Assembly (NCBI GenBank): GCA_964472195.1
Contig: CAYYJH010000026.1
Location: 1-32,574, forward strand
DNA from: BS750m-G4 sp964472195
GTDB lineage: Bacteria; Bacteroidota; Ignavibacteria; Tepidaquicellales; Tepidaquicellaceae
DNA: 32,574 nucleotides
Direction of reading: 5' to 3'
Made by a program: the position numbers and the translations under genes. This document shows positions 16,833-24,378 of the stretch, piece by piece; position 1 is the first letter of the stretch; each line of letters opens with the position of its first letter. The notes under the pieces are model-generated. The model was given only the letters and a program-made list of their open reading frames with translations. It had not been told where the DNA came from and did no database searches.

Positions 16833-17222
16833 ATGAATTCAACAAACGACAAGCTTTCGGAAAATACATCAAGTATAACATCTCTCAGCAAAGAAGAAAA
16901 GAATTGGGCTATGTTCTGCCATTTAAGCGGACTGGCAGGTATTTTAATACCGCTTGGTAACATAATAGCACCCTTGATAATCTGGGTATTAAAAAGAGAT
17001 GAGATGCCTTTTTTAAATGACCAGGGAAAAGAAGCATTAAACTTTCAGATAAGTGTAACGATTTACTTATTTATATCAGCAATTCTTATTTTAGTTGTTG
17101 TTGGAATACTGCTTCTGATAGCTATCGGAATATTTGCAACTATCTTCGAAATCATAGCTGCGATTAATGCTGCGGATGGGAAAAAATATCGCTACCCTCT
17201 AACTATAAGATTTGTGAAGTGA
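16833..17222 (+). CDS. DUF4870 / Tic20-like small membrane protein
   Basis: The 129-residue protein begins with a polar segment, followed by the family hallmark NWAMFCHLSGLAGILIPLGNIIAPLIIW. A basic/acidic loop (KRDEMPFLNDQGKEALNFQ) and two more hydrophobic helices come next, and it ends in YRYPLTIRFVK. These are DUF4870 features in the right order and length. The function of the family is unknown. The gene converges on hgcB, whose stop codon lies 78 nt away. A palindrome between them may serve both genes. Confidence 0.88.
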   Translation: MNSTNDKLSENTSSITSLSKEEKNWAMFCHLSGLAGILIPLGNIIAPLIIWVLKRDEMPFLNDQGKEALNFQISVTIYLFISAILILVVVGILLLIAIGIFATIFEIIAAINAADGKKYRYPLTIRFVK

Positions 17223-17258
17223 TTTGTTCAGATTAATATTTTCCGGTGAGATTCAAAC

Positions 17259-17286
17259 CATTATTGCGTTTGCAAACACAATAATG
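17259..17286. terminator. 28-nt palindrome between DUF4870 gene and hgcB
   Basis: An inverted repeat has arms CATTATTG and CAATAATG around a perfect GTTTGCAAAC core, with one mismatched pair. It sits between two convergent stop codons (17222 and 17301), the position for a shared terminator. No T-run follows on either strand. A protein-binding palindrome is the alternative. Confidence 0.4.
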
Positions 17287-17300
17287 ATTCCTGGAATTTC

Positions 17301-17716
17301 TTAACCGCAGCTGCATCCGCAGCCTGTATTCTTCGGTGCTATCTTTAGAATATCTTCTTTAATAATAGCAGCAAGACATCNNNNNNNNNNNNNNNNNNNN
17401 NNNNNNNNNNNNNNNNNNNNNNNNNNNNNNNNNNNNNNNNNNNNNNNNNNNNNNNNNNNNNNNNNNNNNNNNNNNNNNNNGTATTCTTCGGTGCTATCTT
17501 TAGAATATCTTCTTTAATAATAGCAGCAAGACATCCGGTACCTTTAGTTAACATGATTGCATTCGGTTCACAATTTAAACTGCATGCTCCGCACTCCATA
17601 CATGATTTGTAATTTATCATGTATGCTTTTTTGTCTATCATCCCGATAACTCCCTGAGGACAAACCTTTATGCAAATCCTGCATCCATTGCATTTATCAA
17701 TATCGAATTTAATCAT
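17301..17716 (-). CDS. hgcB: HgcB, mercury-methylation ferredoxin (interrupted by a scaffold gap)
   Basis: HgcB delivers electrons to the corrinoid of HgcA and helps bind Hg(II) during methylmercury formation. Two C-x2-C-x2-C-x3-C clusters are present: Cys9, 12, 15, 19 (KCNGCRICIKVC) and Cys39, 42, 45, 49 (SCMECGACSLNC). The extra conserved cysteine is Cys62 in TKGTGCLAAI. Raw reading runs into 100 N at 17381-17480. The flanks share an exact 55-nt duplicate; removing 155 nt gives 86 residues ending APKNTGCGCSCG and a TAA at 17301-17303. That Cys-rich tail (Cys81, 83, 85) is the family's mercury-binding end. The gene overlaps the hgcA stop by 8 nt (translational coupling). A plain ferredoxin is less likely, given Cys62, the tail and the neighbour. 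Confidence 0.9.
17326..17535. other. Scaffold gap with exact 55-nt duplication inside hgcB
   Basis: Positions 17381-17480 are 100 N. The 55 nt at 17326-17380 are identical to 17481-17535. It is the same pattern as at 2275-2484 and points to two contigs sharing one k=55 overlap that were scaffolded instead of merged. Joining 17380 directly to 17536 keeps the hgcB frame open to a natural stop. Confidence 0.88.
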
Positions 17717-18677
17717 GCTTCACTCCCAATATTATAATAAATGTAATTGCAGCTGCGTAAAGTATTGCAGAGACAGGTAAGAAGTGAATTATCTCTTTCT
17801 TCACGAGAGAGTAATTGCTCACCCCACTATTGCCTGTATAGTAAAGAGAAAAGAATATCGCAGTCGCAGACATAAAAGATAAATAGAACAGGAGAGTCAG
17901 TGTATCCATTGAATGAACTTTATTAATAAAATAATAGAACATCATGAGCCCAAAAAATAAAAACAGTGTTAGACCTTTGACGGTAAACTTTTTTGTCGGT
18001 AATAGTGGAAACAATATTATATAACCTATTCCAAATAAAATCCCAATTGGCAGCACCTGCCAGTATATTCCTGTATAAAAAAAGTAATGCCAGACAAAAA
18101 GAGCTGCAAACATTAAAACGAGATATTTCGTAAATTGAATCACTGATGGTACCAAAGTAAAGAACCTGTCAGCAAATGAAAATTCGAATTTGTCAACCAC
18201 CCTATCGCGTAAAGGTAGATTATTAAGAAATTCCGGTAAGTCCCTTGCATACACAGGTCCTATAATAGGTTTTATAGAATAGCTTTTTAATTTTGGAATA
18301 GAAACACCCGATAAAGAAAGCTTTGGTAAAACAATTTCTAATTTATTACTATTATAAATAATTTTATCATCATACCGTTTGAGTTGTCTGACGATATTTC
18401 CCGCACTAAACTGACCTTTACTGGCGGAACACCACACGTTTATTCCTTTTGTATCAATAACAAGAATCCTAACGCTCCGTTTCCGTAAAACTCTCCACAA
18501 CCAGAAGACCGTCATATGATAATTACAGGTTACCAAAAGCGGGCTGGCAATATTATAATCCTCTCCTGTATAATAAAGACCTGGCTCTATTATGAAAGTT
18601 TTCCTAAAAGCTCTAATCCAGGAATAAAATACTTTTATGTAATCGATAATATAAAATTTAATTCTCTTGGGCTTCAT
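17709..18677 (-). CDS. hgcA: HgcA, corrinoid protein of mercury methylation
   Basis: HgcA carries a methyl-corrinoid and transfers the methyl group to Hg(II). The soluble N-terminal part (about 1-175) has EPGLYYTGEDYNIASPLLVTCNY as lead-in, the cap helix GINVWCSASKG with the cobalt-ligating Cys83, LPKLSLSGV, and the conserved GPVYARDLPEFL (140-151). Then come EFSFADRFFTLVP and five membrane helices (about 183-200, 203-227, 233-252, 258-281, 296-317), with YYTGNSGV after helix 4. This order and the 322-residue length match HgcA; CO-dehydrogenase corrinoid proteins lack the membrane part. I chose Met at 18677, 31 nt after the methyltransferase stop; a longer frame to 18785 overlaps that gene. 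The cap helix differs from the usual N-(V/I)-W-C-A-(A/G)-G-K, so activity is unproven. Confidence 0.92.
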   Translation of the reverse strand: MKPKRIKFYIIDYIKVFYSWIRAFRKTFIIEPGLYYTGEDYNIASPLLVTCNYHMTVFWLWRVLRKRSVRILVIDTKGINVWCSASKGQFSAGNIVRQLKRYDDKIIYNSNKLEIVLPKLSLSGVSIPKLKSYSIKPIIGPVYARDLPEFLNNLPLRDRVVDKFEFSFADRFFTLVPSVIQFTKYLVLMFAALFVWHYFFYTGIYWQVLPIGILFGIGYIILFPLLPTKKFTVKGLTLFLFFGLMMFYYFINKVHSMDTLTLLFYLSFMSATAIFFSLYYTGNSGVSNYSLVKKEIIHFLPVSAILYAAAITFIIILGVKHD

Positions 18678-18708
18678 ATTTAAAATAATTTGTAAATCGT
18701 AATAAGAA

Positions 18709-19335
18709 TCATTGTTCTTTTCTTTGTAATAAACAGTAAATGAAATTTTGTTTAATGTTTGATGGTGTAGTGTGCACCTCATCAAAACTTTTTACTAAAT
18801 CAAATTTATTTTGAAAGGTTTTCTTTAAAGATTCTTCTGAGTATTGTTTAACATCCAATCCGCTGCACTTATTAGGACCACTCATCGAGAATGTAGACAA
18901 AATCATATACCCATTAGGTTTAACATACTTCTCCGCTACTTCAACATATTTTTTTATATCTTCAAAATCAGTAAGGAAATGAAAAGTAGCCCTATCATGC
19001 CAGATATTAAACCTTAGATCGGTTTTAAAATCAGTAACATCGGAATGCAACCAATTCAAATATTCTCTTTTATTATATAAACGGTTGCGTGATCTATCAA
19101 GAGCACCGGAAGATATATCTAAAATATAAATCTTCTTAAATCCTAATTTGACAAGATTATCTGCTAACAGAGAATCTCCGCCACCGATATCTATTATTGA
19201 ATCTTCTTTATCGGAATTTAAAGATAAAATTAATTCAAGGGAAGTCTTTGGGTTTAACTGATACCAGCTCACCTCTTCGGTTTTCTTTTTTTTGTAAACA
19301 TTTTCCCAATGATTTTTTCTCGAAATCTCTGACAT
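18709..19335 (-). CDS. Class I SAM-dependent methyltransferase next to hgcA
   Basis: The 208-residue protein is a Rossmann-type methyltransferase. Motif I is IIDIGGGDS (47-55), an acidic residue ends strand 2 (Asp73, YILDIS), and motif II/III regions are HSDVTDF (97-103) and IWHDRATFHFL (111-121). The opening NHWENVYKKKKTEEVSWYQ is typical of a subfamily that includes METTL12/CSKMT-like and TehB-like enzymes. Its target is unknown. It ends 31 nt before hgcA on the same strand, so co-transcription with hgcAB is likely. The 103-nt gap upstream and a weak hairpin suggest that the transcript may start here. A role in mercury or corrinoid methylation is only a hypothesis from position. Confidence 0.85.
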   Translation of the reverse strand: MSEISRKNHWENVYKKKKTEEVSWYQLNPKTSLELILSLNSDKEDSIIDIGGGDSLLADNLVKLGFKKIYILDISSGALDRSRNRLYNKREYLNWLHSDVTDFKTDLRFNIWHDRATFHFLTDFEDIKKYVEVAEKYVKPNGYMILSTFSMSGPNKCSGLDVKQYSEESLKKTFQNKFDLVKSFDEVHTTPSNIKQNFIYCLLQRKEQ

Positions 19336-19399
19336 TGCTTTTATGAAAACACTATTTTTATGTAAATAATTACCGGTTTATAAGTTTATCTTACAAGAT

Positions 19400-19423
19400 T
19401 AATTCTTAATGCTAAAAGAATTA
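19400..19423 (-). terminator. Weak hairpin between DUF1028 gene and methyltransferase-hgcAB unit
   Basis: TAATTCTT (19400-19407) pairs with AAGAATTA (19416-19423) around an 8-nt loop, 16 nt after the DUF1028 stop codon. No clear T-run follows on the minus strand, so termination would be inefficient. It may mark the border of the hgc transcript. Confidence 0.3.
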
Positions 19424-19438
19424 GGATGGCTCTTTTTG

Positions 19439-20452
19439 TCACTTAGTTAAAACCATTCTTCTTGTATCGACAATGGTTCCGTCTACAATCAAACTATAAA
19501 TGTAAACACCGCTTGATTGATTTGACGCATTAAATTCTATGCTGTAAGTTCCGGCGTTTTGCTTTTGCTCTATTAATGCCGACACTTCTTTTCCTAAAGC
19601 ATCATAGATTATTATTTTTACATTACCTGCTTCTTTTAATCCATAACTAATTTTTGTTAACGGGTTAAAAGGATTCGGATAATTCTGATACAAAATAAAC
19701 TTTTCAGGAATTTCGTTTGTATAATTTGGAATATTCGTTAACCACATATTAAACAAAACCTGCAATGAATCAATCGGTTCAACTCCGGGCGTAACGCTGT
19801 TCACATTTAAGTCAAGATAAAAGGTTCCTGTTGTATCCTGCACCCTGGCAACTCTGATAAATGCTGATAAAGATGAAGTTCCGTAACCCAGGCATCTTGT
19901 ATCAGCACCCGGGACCTTTGCACCTTGCAGCGCTGCCATTAGTTTATCTGCAAGCGTTCCCTGTGTATTCAGAAACCTCGCTTCCATAGAATCAAGAATC
20001 TGCTGCCCTAATAATATGTTCCCCTGAATCGCATAAGTCGGACCAGTGATGTGGTTTTTGTAATTAAAACAGTTCGAACCCGTGAACGCAGCGCTCCTTC
20101 CGCTGTCTATAAGATCGACTATTCCGTACTGTCGGATGGATGGGTTACCCTGCGCGTCATGCATAACAAGCGAATCAATTATCTGCTGAGGTGATAACCC
20201 CATGTTCATAAGGTTACGGGCATAGTTTTGATTTGCTGCATTCCAATAAGATTGGGTATGTATCACTCCTACACCGGGATGTACATCACTGATAATAATT
20301 GAACCAGCTATGCAGGATGCACCAGCACTGCCAACCTGTCCCGTAACAGGGTCGACAGCAACAATTGAAAATGTGTCTTGAGATAATAAGACATTGTAAC
20401 GGAAAAAGAATAGAAAGAATAATCCCACCAATAAAAATAATGATTTTCTCAT
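19439..20452 (-). CDS. Secreted DUF1028 protein with T9SS sorting domain
   Basis: The 337-residue protein has a signal peptide (hydrophobic to about residue 24), then a DUF1028 domain (about 26-235). The domain opens with the family signature DTFSIVAVDPVTGQVGSAGASC and holds GVGVIHTQ and later TGSNCFNY. DUF1028 belongs to the Ntn-hydrolase fold, which suggests hydrolysis of an amide bond, but the substrate is not known. Residues about 250-337 are a type A T9SS sorting domain: QNYPNPFNP, a DALGKEV segment, an SGVY segment and the end TRRMVLTK. It should cross the outer membrane and be released or anchored at the surface. The PAP2 gene ends 10 nt upstream. Confidence 0.88.
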   Translation of the reverse strand: MRKSLFLLVGLFFLFFFRYNVLLSQDTFSIVAVDPVTGQVGSAGASCIAGSIIISDVHPGVGVIHTQSYWNAANQNYARNLMNMGLSPQQIIDSLVMHDAQGNPSIRQYGIVDLIDSGRSAAFTGSNCFNYKNHITGPTYAIQGNILLGQQILDSMEARFLNTQGTLADKLMAALQGAKVPGADTRCLGYGTSSLSAFIRVARVQDTTGTFYLDLNVNSVTPGVEPIDSLQVLFNMWLTNIPNYTNEIPEKFILYQNYPNPFNPLTKISYGLKEAGNVKIIIYDALGKEVSALIEQKQNAGTYSIEFNASNQSSGVYIYSLIVDGTIVDTRRMVLTK

Positions 20453-20462
20453 CAGGTTTACT

Positions 20463-21428
20463 TTAAGTTTTATTTGTAAAATTTTTCAATATCTTAGGAA
20501 GTCTATTTTTGTAAATTCTGTTAGTGACAAAAACTGTAAATAGCACAACAATCCCCCCTGCTGCAAGGTCTATCACATAATGATATCTCAAATAAACAGT
20601 TGAAAAGATCATAAGTATCGAATAAGGAAGGTAGAAATAAAAGGACTTCGACCTTATCTTGTGTGATAAATAAGTAATGAGTAAAATTATAATAGTATGC
20701 CCGGAAGGAAAGGCATCACGCTGAGCCACATCTTCAGGATTAAGAATCCCTTTTGGAATAGATTCACCAAAATTGATAATATCTCGCAACGCGTTAGTTA
20801 GAAATATTCCGGGAAGTTCGAGATTTAATGATTGAAAGTCATGCAAAGTAAACCTTGGACCAATAGCAGGAAGTAATAAATATCCAATCAGCGACATATA
20901 AAAACCAAAAAGAATAACAAAGGTTGCATATTTTAATTCATCGAATCTGTGCCACAGGTAAAGTTCAAGCCCATAAATTAAGGGCATCAGATAGAAAATG
21001 TTATAAACAATCTGGAAAAACTCTGTCAATACCGGATTCGAAATTCCAAATAGAGCCTGTGTAGGATTTACTGTAAAAATCGTATAGTCTATACCAATAA
21101 GAAGATGATCGTATAAAGAGTTGGTCAAACTTATCATCAACACATAGATTTCTTTAAAACAAAACGCCATCATAAATGCGGGATACCAAAAACGAATAAA
21201 TCTGCTTAGAGATTGTTTAGTTTTATTTTCAAAATCTTTCTGCTCATAATGTCCGACTATATACAAGATTGAAATACTCAAAACAGAATTAATAAATACA
21301 ATTAAATACCACTGGTTTATACGATAATAATTAACAACACTTAAAAGGCTGAGAGCTGTTAAGAATATAAGATTAGTCTTATCGGGTATCTCGAGATATT
21401 TTATATTTTTTTTAAGAGAGTTAAGCAA
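20463..21428 (-). CDS. PAP2-superfamily membrane phosphatase (AUR1/inositolphosphotransferase-like)
   Basis: The 321-residue protein has about six membrane helices and the PAP2 phosphatase motifs: LLLPAIGPR (185-192) in place of the first motif, PSGH (241-244), and Y-L-R-Y-H-Y-V-I-D (Arg281, His283, Asp287). This arrangement is that of the PAP2_3 subgroup, which includes yeast AUR1-like and bacterial lipid phosphotransferases. It probably acts on a phospholipid or polyprenyl phosphate at the outer face of the inner membrane. The gene starts 4 nt after mgtE on the same strand. The exact substrate is not evident. Confidence 0.85.
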   Translation of the reverse strand: MLNSLKKNIKYLEIPDKTNLIFLTALSLLSVVNYYRINQWYLIVFINSVLSISILYIVGHYEQKDFENKTKQSLSRFIRFWYPAFMMAFCFKEIYVLMISLTNSLYDHLLIGIDYTIFTVNPTQALFGISNPVLTEFFQIVYNIFYLMPLIYGLELYLWHRFDELKYATFVILFGFYMSLIGYLLLPAIGPRFTLHDFQSLNLELPGIFLTNALRDIINFGESIPKGILNPEDVAQRDAFPSGHTIIILLITYLSHKIRSKSFYFYLPYSILMIFSTVYLRYHYVIDLAAGGIVVLFTVFVTNRIYKNRLPKILKNFTNKT

Positions 21429-21432
21429 TGAT

Positions 21433-22833
21433 TCAGATTTGAGAAAGCATAAAAGTTGCTATCGATAAGAAAATCGAAATACCAACTACATCCTGGAATG
21501 CAGTTGCGAAAGGTCCGGAAGTAATTGCAGGATCAAAGCCAACCTTTTTCGAAATTAAAGGGAACACTGTACCAAGCATTCCGGATACATTTATAGAAAC
21601 AAACATAGAAAGCCCGACTGTTAATCCAAAAGCCCATTTATTTTCGCTTGAAATTAGAAAACCAATAATTGTAACCAGAAGCCCGACTACAAAACCAATT
21701 ATTAGAGTTGTCTCAAGCTGACGTTTGACAGAAGTAAACCAATTGTTAAATGTAATATAGCCAGTATCCATTGCTCTCACAACTATAGAGGCAGTTTGGA
21801 GTCCCGTATTCCCAGATATTGCGGATATAATTGGCATGAAGGCAGCAAGAAGAATAACCTTTTCTAAAATTCCTTCGTTACTTTTTATCATAAAGACAAC
21901 AATCATTTCTACTGTCAATGTTATTAGTATCCAGGGTAAACGAATCCTTGCAACCTGTAACGGAGATTTCTTTTCGAGTTCTTCGGCATCCGAACCAACC
22001 ATCATTGCAACATCTTCCTCGTATTCTTCTTTTATAACATCGACAACATCATCGATGCTGATACGTCCTATTACTCTATTATCAGAATCTACTACCGGCA
22101 TTGAGATAAGATCATAGCTGCTAAACATTTTTGCAACTTCTTCCTGATCTACATTTGCGTCAACGGAAAATACATCCGGGTCCATTATTTCCGATATCTT
22201 TTGATCCGGTATACTCAACGACATTATTATGCTTTTTAACGAAATTATACCAACAAGAATATTATTATCATCGACAACCCAGGCATTATATAATTCATCA
22301 ACGTCTTCAGCCTGTTCTTGAATCTCAACAACCGCTTCCGAAATCGTTTTATTCATATGAATAGCGATAAATTCCTTTGCCATTATACCGCCCGCAGTAT
22401 TCTCATCGTATGCAAGCAGCTCCCGTACTTCATCAGAATCCTCTTTATCGACCGTCTCTAATCTTTGGAGAACATCATCTTTGACTTTCTCGTCTAACTC
22501 AGATACAAGATCTGCAGCATCGTCGGAATCCATCTCATCTACAATCTCAGTAATTTCTTCATCGCTGAGTTGTGAAAGAACTTCTTCACGCCTATCATCT
22601 CTTAATTCAGATATAACCTCACTTGCAGTTTCATCTGATAAGAGAGAAAATAAATAAACAGCATCTTTTGTTTCTTCAATGTTGTCAACTATAACTGAAA
22701 TATCGAAATCATGCAGATCAGTTAAGATATTCTTGAGTAAAGGTTCAGACTTAGATTGAATTAACTCAGTTATATCATTTAACAATTGATTATCTACTTC
22801 GAGAACTGATTTATGCTTTTTCTCAGGTGACAA
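21433..22833 (-). CDS. mgtE: Magnesium transporter MgtE
   Basis: MgtE is a homodimeric Mg2+ channel gated by cytosolic magnesium. The 466-residue protein has the full layout. The acidic N domain (about 20-135) holds LSDETASEVISEL and the repeated D-x-D-D-A-A-D-L segment. Two CBS domains follow (about 140-265, beginning near ENTAGGIM). Five membrane helices make up about 285-466, with PIISAISGNTGLQT as the conserved pore-lining start and the closing FQDVVGISIFLSIA. No M-box or other riboswitch could be recognised in the 92 nt between its start and yraN. It heads a tight cluster with the PAP2 and DUF1028 genes. Confidence 0.95.
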   Translation of the reverse strand: MSPEKKHKSVLEVDNQLLNDITELIQSKSEPLLKNILTDLHDFDISVIVDNIEETKDAVYLFSLLSDETASEVISELRDDRREEVLSQLSDEEITEIVDEMDSDDAADLVSELDEKVKDDVLQRLETVDKEDSDEVRELLAYDENTAGGIMAKEFIAIHMNKTISEAVVEIQEQAEDVDELYNAWVVDDNNILVGIISLKSIIMSLSIPDQKISEIMDPDVFSVDANVDQEEVAKMFSSYDLISMPVVDSDNRVIGRISIDDVVDVIKEEYEEDVAMMVGSDAEELEKKSPLQVARIRLPWILITLTVEMIVVFMIKSNEGILEKVILLAAFMPIISAISGNTGLQTASIVVRAMDTGYITFNNWFTSVKRQLETTLIIGFVVGLLVTIIGFLISSENKWAFGLTVGLSMFVSINVSGMLGTVFPLISKKVGFDPAITSGPFATAFQDVVGISIFLSIATFMLSQI

Positions 22834-22925
22834 TTCGTGTCAATTATTATTTAAGAAAGGTTCATAAAAAGAGTTAAAAAATTAACTAAATAAATCAGAA
22901 AAGTATATTCAAAATAATGAATTGA

Positions 22926-23297
22926 TTAGAAAGCATTCTCGGTATGATTTATAGTGATGCCCTTTCCATCCAGTAAAACACTCACCGTATCTATTCTTAA
23001 ATCGTAATCCAAAAACTTCTCATTCTCAGAAACAAATCCTTCAGCAGCTTTCCTTATTTGATTTTGTTTTGTTTTATTGATGGATTCTTCGGGTTCTCCG
23101 AATTTTCTATTCCTTCTTGTTTTAACCTCAACAAATATAACTATCTTATTTTTTTCATCTTTGAAAATCAAATCAACCTCTGCTCTTTCAAACCTATAAT
23201 TTGAAATAAGAAATTCGTAACCTTTTGATTCCAGATATTCTTTCGCTTTTTCTTCACCGAATGAACCGAGCTTTTTTTTATAAACACTCTTTGACAT
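22926..23297 (-). CDS. YraN family (UPF0102) putative endonuclease-fold protein
   Basis: The 123-residue product matches the UPF0102/YraN family, which has a PD-(D/E)XK nuclease-like fold. It begins with GSFGEEKAKEYLESKGY, a normal first helix. The core motif is AEVDLIFKD then IVIFVEVKTRR (Asp and E-V-K). It is often found next to rnhB, as here. The biological role is not established; proposed functions include branched-DNA or recombination-related processing. The rnhB gene lies upstream on the same strand, 142 nt away, with an inverted-repeat element between them. Confidence 0.9.
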   Translation of the reverse strand: MSKSVYKKKLGSFGEEKAKEYLESKGYEFLISNYRFERAEVDLIFKDEKNKIVIFVEVKTRRNRKFGEPEESINKTKQNQIRKAAEGFVSENEKFLDYDLRIDTVSVLLDGKGITINHTENAF

Positions 23298-23354
23298 ACA
23301 TACTATTTAGCACCTTTTCTGAAATTGCTATCTTTGACAGAAAAAATCAAATAA

Positions 23355-23460
23355 CAAATATCAAAATACAAATAAGATCCAAATAAGAAATTACAATAAC
23401 CGAAACTTGTTTGGAATTTTTGAAATTGATATTTATGATTTATTTGTAATTTGATATTTG
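23355..23460. repeat. MITE-like imperfect inverted repeat between yraN and rnhB
   Basis: The 25-nt arm at 23355-23379 and the 24-nt arm at 23437-23460 are reverse complements, apart from one mismatch and one 1-nt indel. An inner pair, CCAAATAA and TTGTTTGG, adds a second stem. The sequence style (runs of CAAATA, ATCAAA, TTACAAATAA) is like short palindromic repeats dispersed in many environmental genomes. The right arm lies within the coding end of rnhB. Confidence 0.6.
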
Positions 23461-24093
23461 TCTTTTGTAGATTGAAATTTCTTTTTTACCCACGTTAGAC
23501 GTTTCGTACTTTATCGGATAAGTATACGCTAATATTCGTCTGCAAAAAGTTTTTCTGTGCAAGTCACAAAGACCGTATTTCTTTATATTACTGATATGCT
23601 CTTTCGTAGCGTACCCTTTATGCTGTTTGAAGTTATACAATGGATATTCTATATCATATTCTCTCATTAATCTGTCCCTTGTAACTTTTGCAAGAATAGA
23701 AGCACAGGAGATCTCAAATATTTTATCATCACCTTTGACAACAGTTTCGTAATCATAATCTTCATGTTTGCTGTTGTTTAACTTGAAGTAATTTCCATCA
23801 ACGAAAACCTTCATATCATCATTTCTCAAAGACATAAGACATCTTTCCATACCGAGCATCGTTGCCTTTAGAATGTTAATTCCGTCAATTACATCGTTAT
23901 CAACAATTTCAATTTTGTAATCCTTACACTCGTCAATAATTTTATTATATAATTCCTCTCGCAGAGATGCTTTCAGCTTTTTGGAATCCCTAACGTTCTC
24001 GATACTCTTCCCTTCTTCGAATACAACAGCAGCAACAACCACCGGACCTGCAAGTGGTCCCCTGCCAGCTTCGTCTGTTCCGCAAATGAGCAT
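23440..24093 (-). CDS. rnhB: Ribonuclease HII, tail encoded by a repeat element
   Basis: RNase HII removes RNA from RNA-DNA hybrids, notably single ribonucleotides, in the cytoplasm. The four catalytic acids are visible: Asp7 and Glu8 (GTDEAGRGPLAG), Asp99 (VFVDGN) and Asp122 (VVKGDDKI). The family motif SCASILAKVTRD follows at 129-140, with the C-terminal YGLCDLHRKTF segment. The enzyme proper ends near residue 195. The last six codons (QISNYK) and the stop codon coincide exactly with the arm of the inverted repeat at 23437-23460, so the tail seems to have been altered when that element arrived. This should not harm catalysis. Confidence 0.95.
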   Translation of the reverse strand: MLICGTDEAGRGPLAGPVVVAAVVFEEGKSIENVRDSKKLKASLREELYNKIIDECKDYKIEIVDNDVIDGINILKATMLGMERCLMSLRNDDMKVFVDGNYFKLNNSKHEDYDYETVVKGDDKIFEISCASILAKVTRDRLMREYDIEYPLYNFKQHKGYATKEHISNIKKYGLCDLHRKTFCRRILAYTYPIKYETSNVGKKEISIYKRQISNYK

Positions 24094-24378
24094 ATAATTT
24101 TGATATTATTATAACTATTATTCTTGTAGAAAAATAATTATAAATATGTTTGAATAAAATCTAATTAGAAAATTGTAAATTTTAAGAGTACAAATATGAA
24201 ATACAGCAATCTTTTCGTATTCATCCTCATTTATTGTTAAATGAACAAATTGTATTAGTATTATAGAACAGAACAATAAAATCTTAAAGGATTAAATATA
24301 ACTTCAAAATAAAAAATTGTAAGTGCATTAGAAAAATTAGAATCCCTAAAACAATTTGACTTAAGTGAAGGGATAATA

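Noticed and set aside
17301..18677. Reading the pair as acetyl-CoA pathway corrinoid protein plus ferredoxin
   Set aside because: Five membrane helices follow the corrinoid domain and the N-V-W-C motif is present; CO dehydrogenase-linked proteins have neither.
17709..18785. Longer reading of hgcA starting at 18785
   Set aside because: It would overlap the methyltransferase by 77 nt and adds 36 residues with no HgcA likeness; the Met at 18677 gives the normal length.
22834..22925. Magnesium riboswitch ahead of mgtE
   Set aside because: The region is only 92 nt and lacks the conserved helices of an M-box.
24196..24240. 14-codon ORF starting like a lipoprotein signal (MKYSNLFVFILIYC)
   Set aside because: It ends at once with TAA and nothing downstream continues it in any frame; likely chance in AT-rich DNA.
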